Positions 1 to 10,674 of a stretch of 64,000 bases of DNA are shown one piece after another. The stretch comes from Zeugodacus cucurbitae. Its lineage: Eukaryota; Arthropoda; Insecta; Diptera; Tephritidae. Numbering within the stretch: position 1 is the first letter of the stretch; each line of letters starts with the position of its first letter. The notes under the pieces were generated by a model. That model had not been told where the DNA came from. It saw only the letters and a program-made list of their open reading frames with translations, and searched no databases. Location: the NCBI RefSeq assembly GCF_028554725.1, contig NC_071669.1, positions 2,433,501 to 2,497,500 of the forward strand, given 5' to 3'. The position numbers and the translations under genes are program-made.

Positions 1-702
1 CCGCGATTTGGTTTCCTATACTGACTGCAGCACTCTCCATCTTAGCTTATGAAGCTCTCTGAACTGACCAGCTGGCTATACACATGTATTGTACTTAATG
101 AGCCAGCATCGTCTGCTGATTCGCAGTTTACAATAGCGTCGCCAAGTGGCATCGTCTGCTGGACCACTAATTGATATCAGGCGCAGCTAAGTCGCGGTAT
201 CCGCTCATTCAAATCTGCGATATCCCTTACATGTAATGTGTGTTCGGGATATCCTGACCAGGTACGTCGTACCGAATTCTGCTGTAAATTTCTAGCTCCT
301 TCTGGCTTTTTAGTGCCATTCACTCATTCATACATATGTACATATAAATAGAAGACTCACTAGCTCAGCCGACAAGCCAAAGTGAAAATGCGACATATAC
401 CCTCTCACAGTCATAGCCACACATAGAGCGCACATTCGTGTGCCTCTGGACTGTAAGCCGTAGTAATTAAGCAACAATTAACCGTAAACAATTGCGCTTT
501 GTTCGTTCAAAATCCATGCAAACTGTTCGAAGTTAATTGCTTTGACTATTTTTAGTGGCATTTCGGGTATTGGTCTAATCGATTTGGTGAACGCTGACGC
601 CTTTAAAGCGCATTGTGAACGCGCCTATTGAATGGCTATTGTGTCGGTTTTGAGTGGTCGCGCCTTTCAAATTAAACAAGTCGTCGAAAGGCGAAGTGTT
701 TC

Positions 703-870
703 ATGGGAAGAACGCATTTGTCGCGGAGTGCGACGGGCAGCAAGAACAATAGAGGCAAAGGTGGTAAAAGTGGCAAGCAAACAGGCGACGCAGAGCTGAA
801 AGTGGCTAAGGCAAAGGAATATTATTTGACGGAAATATTCATATTTTTATATATGTATGTACGTACTTAA
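703..870 (+). CDS. Candidate small ORF or first coding exon, 55 residues, unknown
   Basis: An ATG in the context GTTTCATGGG opens a 55-codon frame ending at TAA 868-870. The first ~38 residues are rich in Gly, Lys, Ser and Asn (for example NNRGKGGKSGKQTGDAELK). The last ~15 are hydrophobic or aromatic and coincide with TATATGTATGTACGTAC-type simple sequence, so the true frame may end in an unidentified splice donor before that point. The 200 bases upstream are comparatively GC-rich and could be a leader. No family is recognised; it could be chance. Confidence 0.2.
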   Translation: MGRTHLSRSATGSKNNRGKGGKSGKQTGDAELKVAKAKEYYLTEIFIFLYMYVRT

Positions 871-2235
871 AGTGTAATACAGATTAGCTGTCATAGAAGC
901 TCGTTATGAGTAGATCACCAGCTGACTTGGCTCTTAGTGACTGATAAATCGACAATCGCCGCCAAACTATTAAGCTGTCGCGAGAACTAAACCCGCTCAT
1001 ATATTATGTATGCCACTAAACGAGCGACTAATGCGATTTATGTGCTCAAAGCCTATTCATTAAAAGAATATTAAATGTTTTGCCCTAATCAAGTCGCATA
1101 ACCTGTCGACTGTCTGCGACTTGATTGCCGGATTTCTGCTCAGCCGCTTCGCATATGTTTACTTAAGTTTACATATGCACTTGTGATTAAAAGCGACGTT
1201 CTTCGTGAACTAATGAATTATGCAGAAATGGCTGAGTAGGAAAATAATTAGTCAATATGGCAAGAGATGATTAGTCGGCGATTAGAAATTTATGTGTATG
1301 CGTGCCTAGTGACCTTGGTGAGTACATAGAGTATTTCGAAGTAATTATGAGCGATTGAGGCGATTGACAGTGTTTGATAAGTCTTTAAAATATATTCTAA
1401 ATAAATTTATAATAATAATAATAAATCATTGGTTGAGGAAGTATCCCCCTATTTCTGTTCTTAATCAATCGATTGAGACCAAATGTGTTCTTCTTCGGGT
1501 CTGAATTTCTGAAGGTCTTTTCTACTTTACACCTGATCAACCATAATACTTCGATACTTCTAAGAAAAATACTTTGGGATTTCTAAAAAAAAGATACATT
1601 TTCTAAATTCATCCGATCTTCTACTGGGATATTAACACATTTTATAAAACAAATAATACCAACCCTTGTACCGTCTATAAATACACGAAATTTGAAACAC
1701 TCCTCTATGAAAACATACATACAACTGTATGTTAAACCACACTCATCAATTTAGACGCTCGCAAGCCGAACTGATAGCATTATCACTAACGTAATCGTAC
1801 ACGCTGACCTTTTAACACTTACGGAGCATAGCCTTTCTACTCGTATATAATATTCACACACAAACACTGAATGTATGTTTGTTAGCACTTTCTTCACAGC
1901 ATCTTTGAGCAGATAAGATTCTCGAAAATATACTCTATAGACTTGCCTTCTTGTTCAGCGGCTACAACGAGTAAAAGGCTCTTATCAGTTAATAGTTCGA
2001 TCGTCAAGCCCAAGGCTTCGCTGCAATAAAGCATCCAACATGTTTGAGAGAGATCATACGGAATGATAAAGTGTGGTATTGAAATACCGTTCGTTTCGAA
2101 ATTTCGTAGAACACACATTTAATTTAGTAGAACGTGCGACAAAAAACAGGGAACTAACAGTATGCGATGTAGCCTGATGGAAATGTTGGCAGTGAAATTA
2201 AATTATTAAAATAAAATTAATAAGACAAGAAATAA

Positions 2236-2244
2236 AAAAAAATC
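2236..2244 (-). terminator. Pol III terminator of tRNA-Glu
   Basis: On the minus strand the tRNA 3' end is followed within two bases by a run of eight T residues, the normal RNA polymerase III stop signal. Confidence 0.8.
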
Positions 2245-2316
2245 TTCCCATACCGGGAATCGAACCCGGGCCTTCTGGGTGAAAGCCAGATATCCTAGCC
2301 ACTAGACCATATGGGA
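2245..2316 (-). tRNA. tRNA-Glu (anticodon UUC)
   Basis: On the minus strand the sequence folds as a complete 72-nt cloverleaf. The 7-bp acceptor stem pairs TCCCATA with TATGGGA (2246-2252), with an A discriminator at 2245. The anticodon arm is CTGGC-TTTCACC-CAG, giving anticodon TTC, and the T arm carries the GGTTCGATTCC box B. Box A (TGGTCTAGTGGCTAGG) is the usual animal tRNA-Glu form. A run of eight T follows the 3' end on the minus strand, a good Pol III terminator. The gene has no intron and appears functional: it charges glutamate and reads GAA/GAG codons. Confidence 0.97.
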
Positions 2317-2399
2317 TATGATAAAATCTGGCGTATATATGTTAGTTGAGTTGTCATTATTTCTATAAATCTGAAGCAGAATTTTCTCGAAATACTTTC

Positions 2400-2670
2400 A
2401 CTCAAGGTCTTATAAATAGACAGAACTTTCTAACAGAATATTATATCTAAAAAAATATTTTTTAATGACTAATCGAAAAATTATTTTGCAAATCGAAAAA
2501 ATTTAAGCGAAATATGACACTAACAAAAAGATAAAATATTAAGATTCCAAAAAAAAATAAATTTTAATTTTTGAAAAAATCTCAATTTTATTTAAAAAAA
2601 AAATTTTGAAAAAAAAAATTCAAAATTTATGTAAATATTTTTTTTTTAAGAAAACTGTTACTGAGAATGT
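2400..2670. other. Extremely AT-rich stretch
   Basis: Dominated by A and T homopolymer runs (for example 2546-2660) between the tRNA and the MADF gene. Short frames on both strands at about 2606-2809 are products of this low complexity and are not called as genes. Confidence 0.7.
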
Positions 2671-3043
2671 GTCTAACTTAAAAAAAAGAAAAACAGAACA
2701 ATTATTGTGTTTTTGGACATATTTCCATACTTCTAAAGTAAAATGTACAAATCTAAAATACCCTAGCGCGCTAATTCTCGCCTGTATAAAATGTTTTTTC
2801 AAATACTAAAACGCTCATGCTAACATTGCTACGTCGGCTTAATCTTCGCTTTATGCTACGCTCGGCAAATCGAACAGCTAATATTGCTTACAAATTCGCA
2901 ACATGTGGCAACGCCAAAGCGCGATGTTCGCCTGGCCTGTCTTCAAACGTGTCTGACAACTCGTAGCACGTCTTATCACATTATTTTAGTATAGCTTATA
3001 CGGTCCGAGTGAGAAGATTATCTTTATTATTATTAAGCGGAAG

Positions 3044-4040
3044 ATGTCCGAACTACAAAACGTATCGTGTCTCGGTGGTGGTGTGCAATTCTGGAAGGAT
3101 TTCATAAAAATCTATGAGGAATCGCCAGCGCTATGGGATCCCAGAAGTATGGCTTACAAAAAGCCATATCTGAAGCGCGAAGCTTACACCAAACTACGCG
3201 ACAAGCTGCGCGAAATCGATCCGAATGTACAAATCGACTATGTGAAGCGGCGCATCAACGGACTGAGATCCTGCTACCGGCGCGAACTGCGGCGCATACA
3301 GGATAGCAAGCGGAAGGGTGATAATTTGTATCGGCCAACGTTGTTCTACTTCAAAGAGATGAATTTTCTCGATGACGTGCTCGACATTGATATCGAACGA
3401 GACGAGCGGGAGGGTAAAGTAAGTGCGGCCGAGCGATAACACACACCACCTATACATTTCTGAATCGTTGGCAACGGTTTTATTGCTATTATTAATTTTT
3501 TATTATTTACAGATTGAAAGACGCGGCCGTAAGCCGAACACAAAGCTTACGAAGAAGCGCGTGCAGCCAGATTCGTCGCAGAGTTCGAGCACAGACGAAG
3601 ATAGCGAAAAGTCTTCAGCCGCTTCAGCTTCAATACAAACGGCAACAACGTCACAAACACAAACACAGCAACAACAACCCGTCGCTACACTAAGCTCACA
3701 ACAGTTGAACGGCTTGTCGCTGCCAAGCTCAAGCGTCGATGGCGGCGTCGCCAACTCACACGCACTGACAGCATCGCTTTCGCTGGAAGCGCAGACTTTG
3801 GGCGCTAGCTGGGTGGCGCTCTATCACCGCTTGGAGCGCGATCAGCAGCTCTATGCGAACAAAGCCATAATGGAGGTGCTGTATCAGGGCGCTTTGGGCC
3901 GCCTCAACGCGGACTCTTACAAATCGCTGGAGCGCGATATGAGCCATAATTTTCTGGACGATCACCGCATCCTGGATGCGATCAATGAAGAGTTGGCGAC
4001 CGATTTTATCACAAAAGCGGATGTGGAGGGTTTCTACTGA
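3044..4040 (+). CDS. MADF-domain (MADF/BESS-type) protein, two exons
   Basis: Exon 1 is 3044-3418 (125 codons) and exon 2 is 3513-4040 (175 codons plus TGA), giving a 300-residue protein. The ATG follows AAG in a good fly start context, and no upstream in-frame extension is needed. Residues ~15-105 form a MADF domain, a Myb/SANT-like DNA-binding fold: FWKDFIKIYEESPALWD, then YLKREAYTKLRDKLREID, VKRRINGLRSCYRREL, and a closing YRPTLFYFKEMNFL. Residues 128-140 (RRGRKP...TKKR) look like a nuclear signal with AT-hook character. Residues ~145-215 are a Ser/Thr/Gln-rich linker with a short polyQ. Residues ~219-257 (SWVALYHRLERDQQLYANKA onward) resemble a BESS-type C-terminal protein-interaction motif, but not perfectly. 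MADF/BESS proteins are usually sequence-specific nuclear regulators in insects; the target is unknown. The exact Drosophila orthologue was not identified. The frame is intact and this is the only full-length protein gene in the window. Confidence 0.93.
3419..3512 (+). other. Intron of the MADF gene
   Basis: A 94-base phase-0 intron begins with GTAAGTGC directly after the AAA codon and ends TTTATTATTTACAG. Joining at these sites preserves the frame (..REGK then IERRGRKP..). Reading through instead reaches a stop within 15 bases of coding (SAAER stop), supporting splicing. Confidence 0.9.
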
Positions 4041-4305
4041 GATTTTTTTTATATTTTTTTTGTTGTTTTTTTATACAAATGGGGTTTTTTACGTAAACAT
4101 TTATTGTAAGTTGTGTATTATTTAGTTAAATATATTTTTGTTTTCATTTATGAAAATAACAAAATTGTTCGTTATTTATCTGTGTATACTGTAGCCAGTC
4201 TTTAACATAACGAAGCTACCTGCATTGTATGAATGACATTTCAAGTTGTTTATGACTTGGGTTGACAAGTTATTATGTAACTAATAATGAACAAAATATT
4301 TTCAA

Positions 4306-4311
4306 AATAAA
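4306..4311 (+). promoter_or_regulatory. Candidate poly(A) signal for the MADF gene
   Basis: AATAAA lies 266 bases after the stop codon. The intervening sequence is AT-rich with T runs, as expected of a 3' UTR. Earlier variants such as AATATA (about 4130) could be used instead. Confidence 0.35.
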
Positions 4312-4532
4312 TATGAGGACATATCATATACATACATAAATACATATGTACTTACTCAAGCAGCCACTAATATTCCTACCTTCTCTCCCTCGCATTTACA
4401 TACAAATATCTTGACTTTCCCTTATGGATATTTATGTCCTGCTATCGCTTCAAATCGCCCGTGTTTTTGTCCTTTTGTTTATTAATGTGTAAGTGCACAT
4501 GTTTATATTTATAGCTGGCGAGGCTCGGTATC

Positions 4533-4558
4533 TATATACATACATATGTATGTATATA
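4533..4558. repeat. 26-bp perfect palindrome
   Basis: TATATACATACAT followed by its exact reverse complement ATGTATGTATATA. It is the longest of many ACATATGT-centred palindromes in the window (for example near 16920, 20570 and 58023). It could extrude as a hairpin; no protein-binding role is evident. Confidence 0.7.
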
Positions 4559-5100
4559 TGCTTCTGGGTAAATATGTATTTAAGAGTATGAGCCTATTTA
4601 TTTTTGGCACTTAGCTCAGCTCAGCTGTAACAGCGAGGTACACATTTCTACCTTTTTCCGGCAACACGGTCAGCTGTTTTGCTCCCATGGCTGTTATCAG
4701 CCGGTGTCCTTACAAGTAACGGTGCCTATGCACAGCGCATGCGCGTTATCTGGTACATATGCACAAACAATTGATGGGCTCTCGCTTTGTATTTAAAAGA
4801 TATCCTGTTTATATACGTATAAGGTTATTTTTATCCGCTGAACAGCTGTGCTTGGTAGAACAGGAGCTGTAGAAGAACGCAAACACCGCGAATGAAATTG
4901 ATTTTTCAATATTTTCTTAGGCTGACGTGAATTTTCTCAGCATTTTTAAGACCATTCGTTAAAAAAATTTATAATTTTTTGTTTATTGCCTTTTATGCTT
5001 CATTTGAATGAGATGAGATCTTAATCAATAACCGATTTTATATTAATGTATGAGATATACATATTACTAATCTTATGTGAATGAATTATTCTATAAAAGA

Positions 5101-5275
5101 TAGGTCTACAACTTTGTTTCTACCGTTTTCAAATAGATGTCTCTAGAGTCAAGCACTGGTCGATTAAATCGATTAAATCGTTTTATATCGATCTTGGACA
5201 ATTCTGTCAACATTAACCCAACAAAATATTTGTAGAGATCTGTTTGCATCCCAAACTTATTCTCAACTGACATTT
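5101..5275 (+). mobile_element. Truncated copy of mariner-derived repeat family 2
   Basis: Begins TAGGTCTACAACTTTG, the terminal repeat of the family that is complete at 21974-22301 and 51785-52123. It stays collinear with those copies through the double ATTAAATCGATTAAATCG motif and the phrase CAACATTAACCCAACAAAAT. It stops near TTCTCAACTGACATTTC, just where the other copies enter transposase-like sequence. The right terminal repeat is absent. Confidence 0.8.
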
Positions 5276-5384
5276 CTTTCTATTCTCTTACACAAAAAGA
5301 TTACTTTGGAGAATATTTAAGCACTTCAAAGCCGATGTTTAGATCTTATTTTTCTTCTTTGACACCACAGCCGTGGGTCGATCT

Positions 5385-5790
5385 GGGTCGAGTGCATTAA
5401 ACTTCGTCAGTTGCCTCTATCCTGTGCGAGATCGCGCCAGTTGTACAACCCAAGTGCATACAGCTCCCTATTCTTCCATTGGAGCCAATGCTTTCGTTGT
5501 CCTCCCATGGTTCTCGAATCTAAAGATTTTTACGCTGAAGCTACTTCCTCCAATCGTACGACAAGAATTCGTTGAATTTTTATGCTCTTAATTATATTGT
5601 ATATGTAATTGTCGCCGCAGATCTCGTATAGTTCATGGTTCCATCTTTTACATGCTTCATCGTTCAAGTGGACGTCACTGTGGAGTACAGTTCTCTCAAA
5701 TACTCCAAGCGCTTTCTTACGTTCCGTTCGTCATCGTCCATGTGTTTGCACCGTTTAACAGAACGGAACTTCTATATTGTAATTTTTGTT
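5385..5790 (-). pseudogene. Non-LTR retrotransposon 3' end (reverse transcriptase C-terminal region), broken
   Basis: Read on the minus strand, frame pieces match the C-terminal end of insect LINE reverse transcriptases in order: VLLNGANTWTMTN (5764 downwards), then after a frameshift ALGVFERTVLHS, RWNHELYEICGD, IIKSIKIQRI, and near 5400 LYALGLYNWRDLAQDRG. The same order is seen at 17290-17880 and 43290-43740. Frameshifts and stops separate the pieces, so it is dead. It is one of three relics cut to the same 3' portion, as expected from 5'-truncated target-primed insertion. Confidence 0.75.
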
Positions 5791-5865
5791 CGTCGAGAGT
5801 TCAGATCTGACGCCTTTTCATCATCTTGTAGGTTCAAAAATAGAATTTATTCAAACATTATCTGA

Positions 5866-8089
5866 AAAATTATCCTCTCTTTACTTCTAACGATAGTTCA
5901 GTGCGAGCAAGTATATACAATTCGATTTCAGTGCTGCCAGTTTGTATGGAAATTTGGCTTGTCTATAGCAGTTAGCCAATCGATGACAGCTATTATATTT
6001 TTATACCAGAAACTGGAGATAGTCGATACCTTCAATGCGAAGTATTTTCAAGTTCTCTCAGTGAGTGGCTCTTCTAGTTTCTCGTTTTTAACCAGAAGGA
6101 CACCATATTTAAAATTATTTTTTGAATTTTGATAGCATTAAGGTTTTTTTTTTTTAATTTTTCTCAAATTTACTATTGGTTAATTTTTGCTAAACTAAAA
6201 ACTCTTAAGCAAAACAAAATTACTAGCTGAAGGATATCCGTTTAGCAGCAATTAAAATGTACTTTATTGGTAATTATTTTTTTTTTCGTGAAAATTCACT
6301 TTCGTAATTTTGTTTTACAACATTAAAAGCAATGCTTTCCTGTTGGCCCGATTTCGCTGGCATACGCGCATGCAACTAAAACTATTTACACAAAGACCAA
6401 AAATATATATTTGTTTTGAAAAAAAAAAAATAAAAATTCAAAAACTATTTTGGTTTTTATATAAACAACAACATAATAAAAATTTAGAAGTGCCAAAGAC
6501 CTTCAAGTACGTTTGTGCTACTGTTAGCTATACAAATATGGCAAATAGTGCAACACACCGTAGTCAACTCATTCAGAAGGTGGATGTCTGTACTTACTTA
6601 TTTGCTTAGTTGTATACATCTGTATGTATGTATGTAAAGCGATATAAATATTTGTCTATTTCATAAGCATCCGTGCGGCTGTACAATCGCTCGCCCGACA
6701 AACAAAGCGCACATCCGTTCGAACAGCTATTCATCCTGTCTGTCTGTCTGCCTCGCCGCGCCACTTGTTCACAGTTAGCTTTCGCCATTATCGCCGGTTT
6801 TAGTGCGATAATTAAATCTGCATACAACCGAATGTAGGGTCGTAGCCATAATTTACATATGCCTGCTTGAATTTCGCATATGGCCAATGCAATACATACA
6901 AGCAAGCACAGATACATATATATTTACATGCTAACGCTGGGTGTATGTGTTGAAACGCACGCACTTGACGCCAAGCGTTGGCTGTAAAGCGCTGACCGGC
7001 AACGCCAATTGTTGGAGCTAAGCGCGCTGCCAATTGCAAACGCTCACAAAGTTAGTGATTAAATGCTAAGGCGCAGCTGCGTTTCAGCAGCACGTTTGCG
7101 AAATACATACATATATCTACACTTGTATGTGTGTATGTAATGCGCTTATTGTATGTAACGCCCGGCAAAATAGTTCCAGACAGTAATCAAATAAAATAGT
7201 TCACACATTTGCCAGTGTTGTGTTCGCCGCTTTATTTTTTCACACTTTGCTTTATTTTTAATAAATTTTTTCACTTCATTTATTTTCATCTCATCTCAAA
7301 CAACTAACTACAACTATTCCATGTGCTATGATGGGCACACTATCAGCAGCCCCATGTGGAGCAAACTAAACAATATTTCGCATTCAAGTGCTTAGACCGC
7401 ATTCCCCTCCCCGCCCAATTCTATATGTACATTAATGTATACAGAGCAGTTTGACGCCGTCTGTCTGTCATTCGACTATGTTGAGAGCACTCATTTGCTT
7501 GCTGATAAGCTTTGCCAGCATATATAGTTAAATCTCTAAATAAATATATGTTTGTGTGTGGCATATTTGCAAATATTCTAGTGTCTGTGTGTGTGTTGCA
7601 TACTAATTATTGTTGCATACAGTAGTATTTAAATAAATATATACATTTACAAATATACATACAGATGGCTGAATGGCCTTTAGCGCGCCGTGGAGAAGCA
7701 ACAAAGTTGGGGCGCGGGCGACATTAAAGTAGGACTGCTTGGCGACACTGCCGGGTGTAGTCAGTGGAGAACACCAGTAATTGGTTCATTTGTTTATGTC
7801 GTGGTTGGTTATATTATTGCCTCCCCAGTAGCTTTTCATTAATCAATTAGCGCATATTGGCGACAATCTGGTGGACAGCCCGACAGATAACTGGTGATGA
7901 GGCTGATTTCACTGGATTTTTTTTCTATTCTTTTAATGGAGAATAATTTAATCGATAGCATATGAGAGAATATCTTAGCTTTAGATATTTAACTTAGCGG
8001 TTAAAAGGGTTTTGTAGACAATCTAAAATACACTGAAGGGATACTGTTACCGACAGCTTCATTAATAATCGTGGTCAGTACCAAAAATA
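5866..8089. other. Gene-poor unique DNA
   Basis: No gene or repeat family is recognised. It has CTGTCTGTCTG tetranucleotide (about 6737-6750), TATGTATG tracts and AT-rich runs. The minus-strand frame 6606-6917 starts with a hydrophobic stretch but includes simple TATG repeats and is not supported as a gene. Confidence 0.5.
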
Positions 8090-9203
8090 TTAGGTTGGCA
8101 AATATATCCCTTCCGCTTTTTTGATCTTTATTCAATGCTTTATAGAAAGTTTCACAGTAATCGAATTAGTTCAAATATGCGTCGTTTCGTTTGATAATCT
8201 GTTTCCATCTAGTTCTGTCTTAATACCCACTCGTTGGAGATATTTGCGAAGAACTCGGACAGCCAATTTTCACAAGCCTCTTCTGAGTTCAACTTTATAC
8301 GACCAAAGGCGTTTGCCATGGGCAGGAACAGGAACAGGTAGGTGGCGTTATGTCCGGACTATTTAGTGGAAGCGATAAAACCTCCCATCCGAGCTACCGT
8401 AGCTTCTGACGAGTCATAAACGAAGTGTGTGGTCTGGCGTTGTCCTGGTGGAACACAATACCCTTCCTGTTTGCCAATTCTGAACGCTTCTGGTCGATCG
8501 TCTGCTTCAAACGGTCTAGTAGTTCGCAGTAGATGGTTGAATTAAGCGCTCATAGTGGATGATTCCCTTCCAATCCCACCATACACACAGCAAAACCTTC
8601 CTGGCCGACAATCCCGGCTTGGCCACTATTTGGGACGATTCACCAGCCTTCGACCACGACCGTTTTCGCTTGATATTGTCGTATGTGATCCATTTTTCGT
8701 CGCCAGTCACCATCCGCTTCAAAAATGGGTCGAGTTCGTTCCGTTTCAGCAGCATATCGCAGGTGTTGATTCGGTCCAGAAGGTTTTTTTGCTTCAAATC
8801 ATGGAGCACCCAAACATTCAGTCTTTTTGTGTATCCAGCCTTCTGAAGATGGTTTAAAATGGTTTGGTGACTAACTCCCATCTCCTGGGCGATGTCACGA
8901 GCTGCCACATGTCGGGCTAACTCAATGTTTTCCATGATTTGTTCGGTATTCGTCGTCACAGGTCTGCCGCCGGCTGGCTTATCCATGGTGTCGTTTTCCT
9001 CCGCTCTGAATCGTCGAAACCATTCCTCTGCAGTTCGAAGTGATAGAGAACCTTCCCCCAAAACACCATTAAACTCACGGAATCTTTAGCGGATTTGCCT
9101 TTAAAGAAGGAAGTCTTTAAATTAGCGTCGCAGGTTATATCAAGACCTCCCAAAGATGTATAGTATTGCCAAAAAGGCGGAAGGGAGATATTTGCCAACC
9201 TAA
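8090..9203 (-). mobile_element. Mariner family 1, copy A (nearly full outline, 1114 bp)
   Basis: The element is bounded by 27-bp terminal inverted repeats that differ at one base (TTAGGTTGGCAAATAT, one mismatch, then TCCCTTCCGC) and flanked by TA on both sides (8088-8089 and 9204-9205), the signature of mariner insertion. The transposase lies on the minus strand but is broken. About 100 bp of the 5' leader and N-terminal region are lost or shifted, and the C-terminal third is frameshifted. It is the best-preserved outline of the five family copies in the window. Confidence 0.95.
8516..9061 (-). pseudogene. Mariner transposase, central open segment of copy A
   Basis: A 181-codon open segment on the minus strand. 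It starts MGEGSLSLRTAEEWFRRFRA (end of the first helix-turn-helix), passes a second one (DIAQEMGVSHQTILNHLQKA, then GYTKRLNVWVLHDL) and reaches the catalytic core with the first Asp in VTGDEKWITYD and the WWDWKG strand. It ends soon after in altered sequence. Beyond the stop the second catalytic site (VFHQDNARPH) can still be read near 8440-8460, but the third (SPD..PSDY region near 8350) is disrupted. The wording resembles irritans/mellifera-type mariners. The N-terminus (9062-9130) is in another frame, so no functional enzyme is made. Confidence 0.9.
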
Positions 9204-10284
9204 TATATTTCTCCAAAAATATAACTCCAGAGATAGGGAAATAAAGTAGATTAGTATAGAGATATCAATCGAGTTCAATATCTTTAAATGCCTGCAATTT
9301 CTAAAGCATTAAACTTCGATTTTAAGTTGAAACAGATTAAGAGCAACATAACAGATATGGTTTTCATACTTGCTGCTTCACTAATTTTAATTTCATTATT
9401 AGATTTACTTAGAAAATATACTGCACCCTTAGAAACTTCCAAATATTACTCCCCTCTCCCTTCCCGACATTTCTGCACACTTAACACTCCAACATTAATT
9501 CGAATATTTATTTTTAACAGCTTTTTTCGACTGCCTGACCACACTCAATACACCGCTACTACCCTATTGACACAAGCCACTTGCTGCTTGTTTTTTCTTG
9601 CTGCTACTGCTGCTGTTGTTGCGCGCCCTCCTTTTCAATTACTCTTACTCCAATTTAAGTAAATAAGCGATTCTATTTTTGTCTTGCACAAAATTAAACT
9701 TTCGAGCGGAGCAGAGAGCAAAGCAAAAGCGCTGGTCACAACTGTTCGACGGTTTAATTAAATGTGTGCAACAACAACAAAAACGAGCGAGAAAAAACTA
9801 CAAAAATAAATGTTGAAAATATTGGAAAATTGCGAAAAACAACGGGCAAAAAGAAGAATATTAACGAACAGTTGCAAAAAAAAGCGCAGAAAAAGCAGCA
9901 AAAGCAGAAGAAACGCCACTTTGGAGCACGTTTTAAAATTGTCACATCAATTTGACTCCAAGTGCGTCTGCATGTGGCAGGCAACAACATACAACTACAC
10001 ATGTGGAGCTGAATGTGCGCTGCTTTGGTGTGTGCTTACCGAACTGTGAGTGCTGTCAATTAGAAATGAACGTTAATTTATTAAATCAACAGACAATTGT
10101 TCTCGTTATTTGCAGGCGGACATACACTCATATATACAGATGTATATATGTATTTGCAAGTATATATGTATATATGAGAGAGTGTGTGTGTAGGAGCATG
10201 TGTACCAAGAGACATTCGAGTGAGTGCTGAATCGCATGGTAAGTTGAAATTACATATACGAGATTTTTGAATTTCTAAAAATTC
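9204..10284. other. Unique DNA with leader-like A-rich section
   Basis: No protein family is seen. Positions about 9690-10060 are A-rich with AACAACAAC and GCAAAAGCAG motifs, resembling fly 5' UTR or long non-coding RNA sequence. The frames at 9764-9955 and 9810-10049 are Lys/Gln low complexity and are not called. Confidence 0.4.
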
Positions 10285-10674
10285 AACCTTTTATACTCTA
10301 GCAACATGTTGCAGAGATACATGTTCTCAACAAGAACCAAACAATCAATAAATCAATCGAGCATCGTTGAAGAGAACGGAATAAAACGTTGCATAAATAC
10401 TGCCTTTGAGAACCAGTATTGCTCGTCTAAATATTGACGACATCGGACTATAATTTTTCAAGTACCCAGATATTGAAGACCTCAGGATCCGTGACTAATT
10501 TTATACCGAAAATATAGGCAAGTCTCTCACAAGTTTTTAGAAGTTCAGAGGAATCTTTTTCCTTTCAAAATGTGCCTCACTACCAAAAATGGTTAAAATC
10601 GAGTCATTAGTACACCTAGCTCCCATATACCAAATATTACGATTTTCGAACTTCCAACGAACTTTACATATGTA

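Larger units (their letters stand above)
1..2244. other. Gene-poor tract with one short candidate ORF
   Basis: No recognisable protein family or RNA is seen here. Positions about 480-870 are less AT-rich than the rest and look like a 5' leader followed by a small reading frame, listed separately. The short frame read on the minus strand at 1894-2118 has no family resemblance and is not called. Confidence 0.5.
4041..5100. other. Intergenic DNA, 3' UTR of MADF gene then unique sequence
   Basis: The first ~270 bases are the likely MADF 3' UTR. The rest shows only simple-sequence DNA and the perfect palindrome listed separately. Confidence 0.5.

Noticed and set aside
6606..6917. Secreted-looking minus ORF
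   Set aside because: The hydrophobic start is encoded partly by TATG/TACA simple sequence, and there is no conserved motif or splice signal.
9764..10049. Lys/Gln-rich small ORFs
   Set aside because: A-rich leader-like DNA produces such frames; two frames are open at once.
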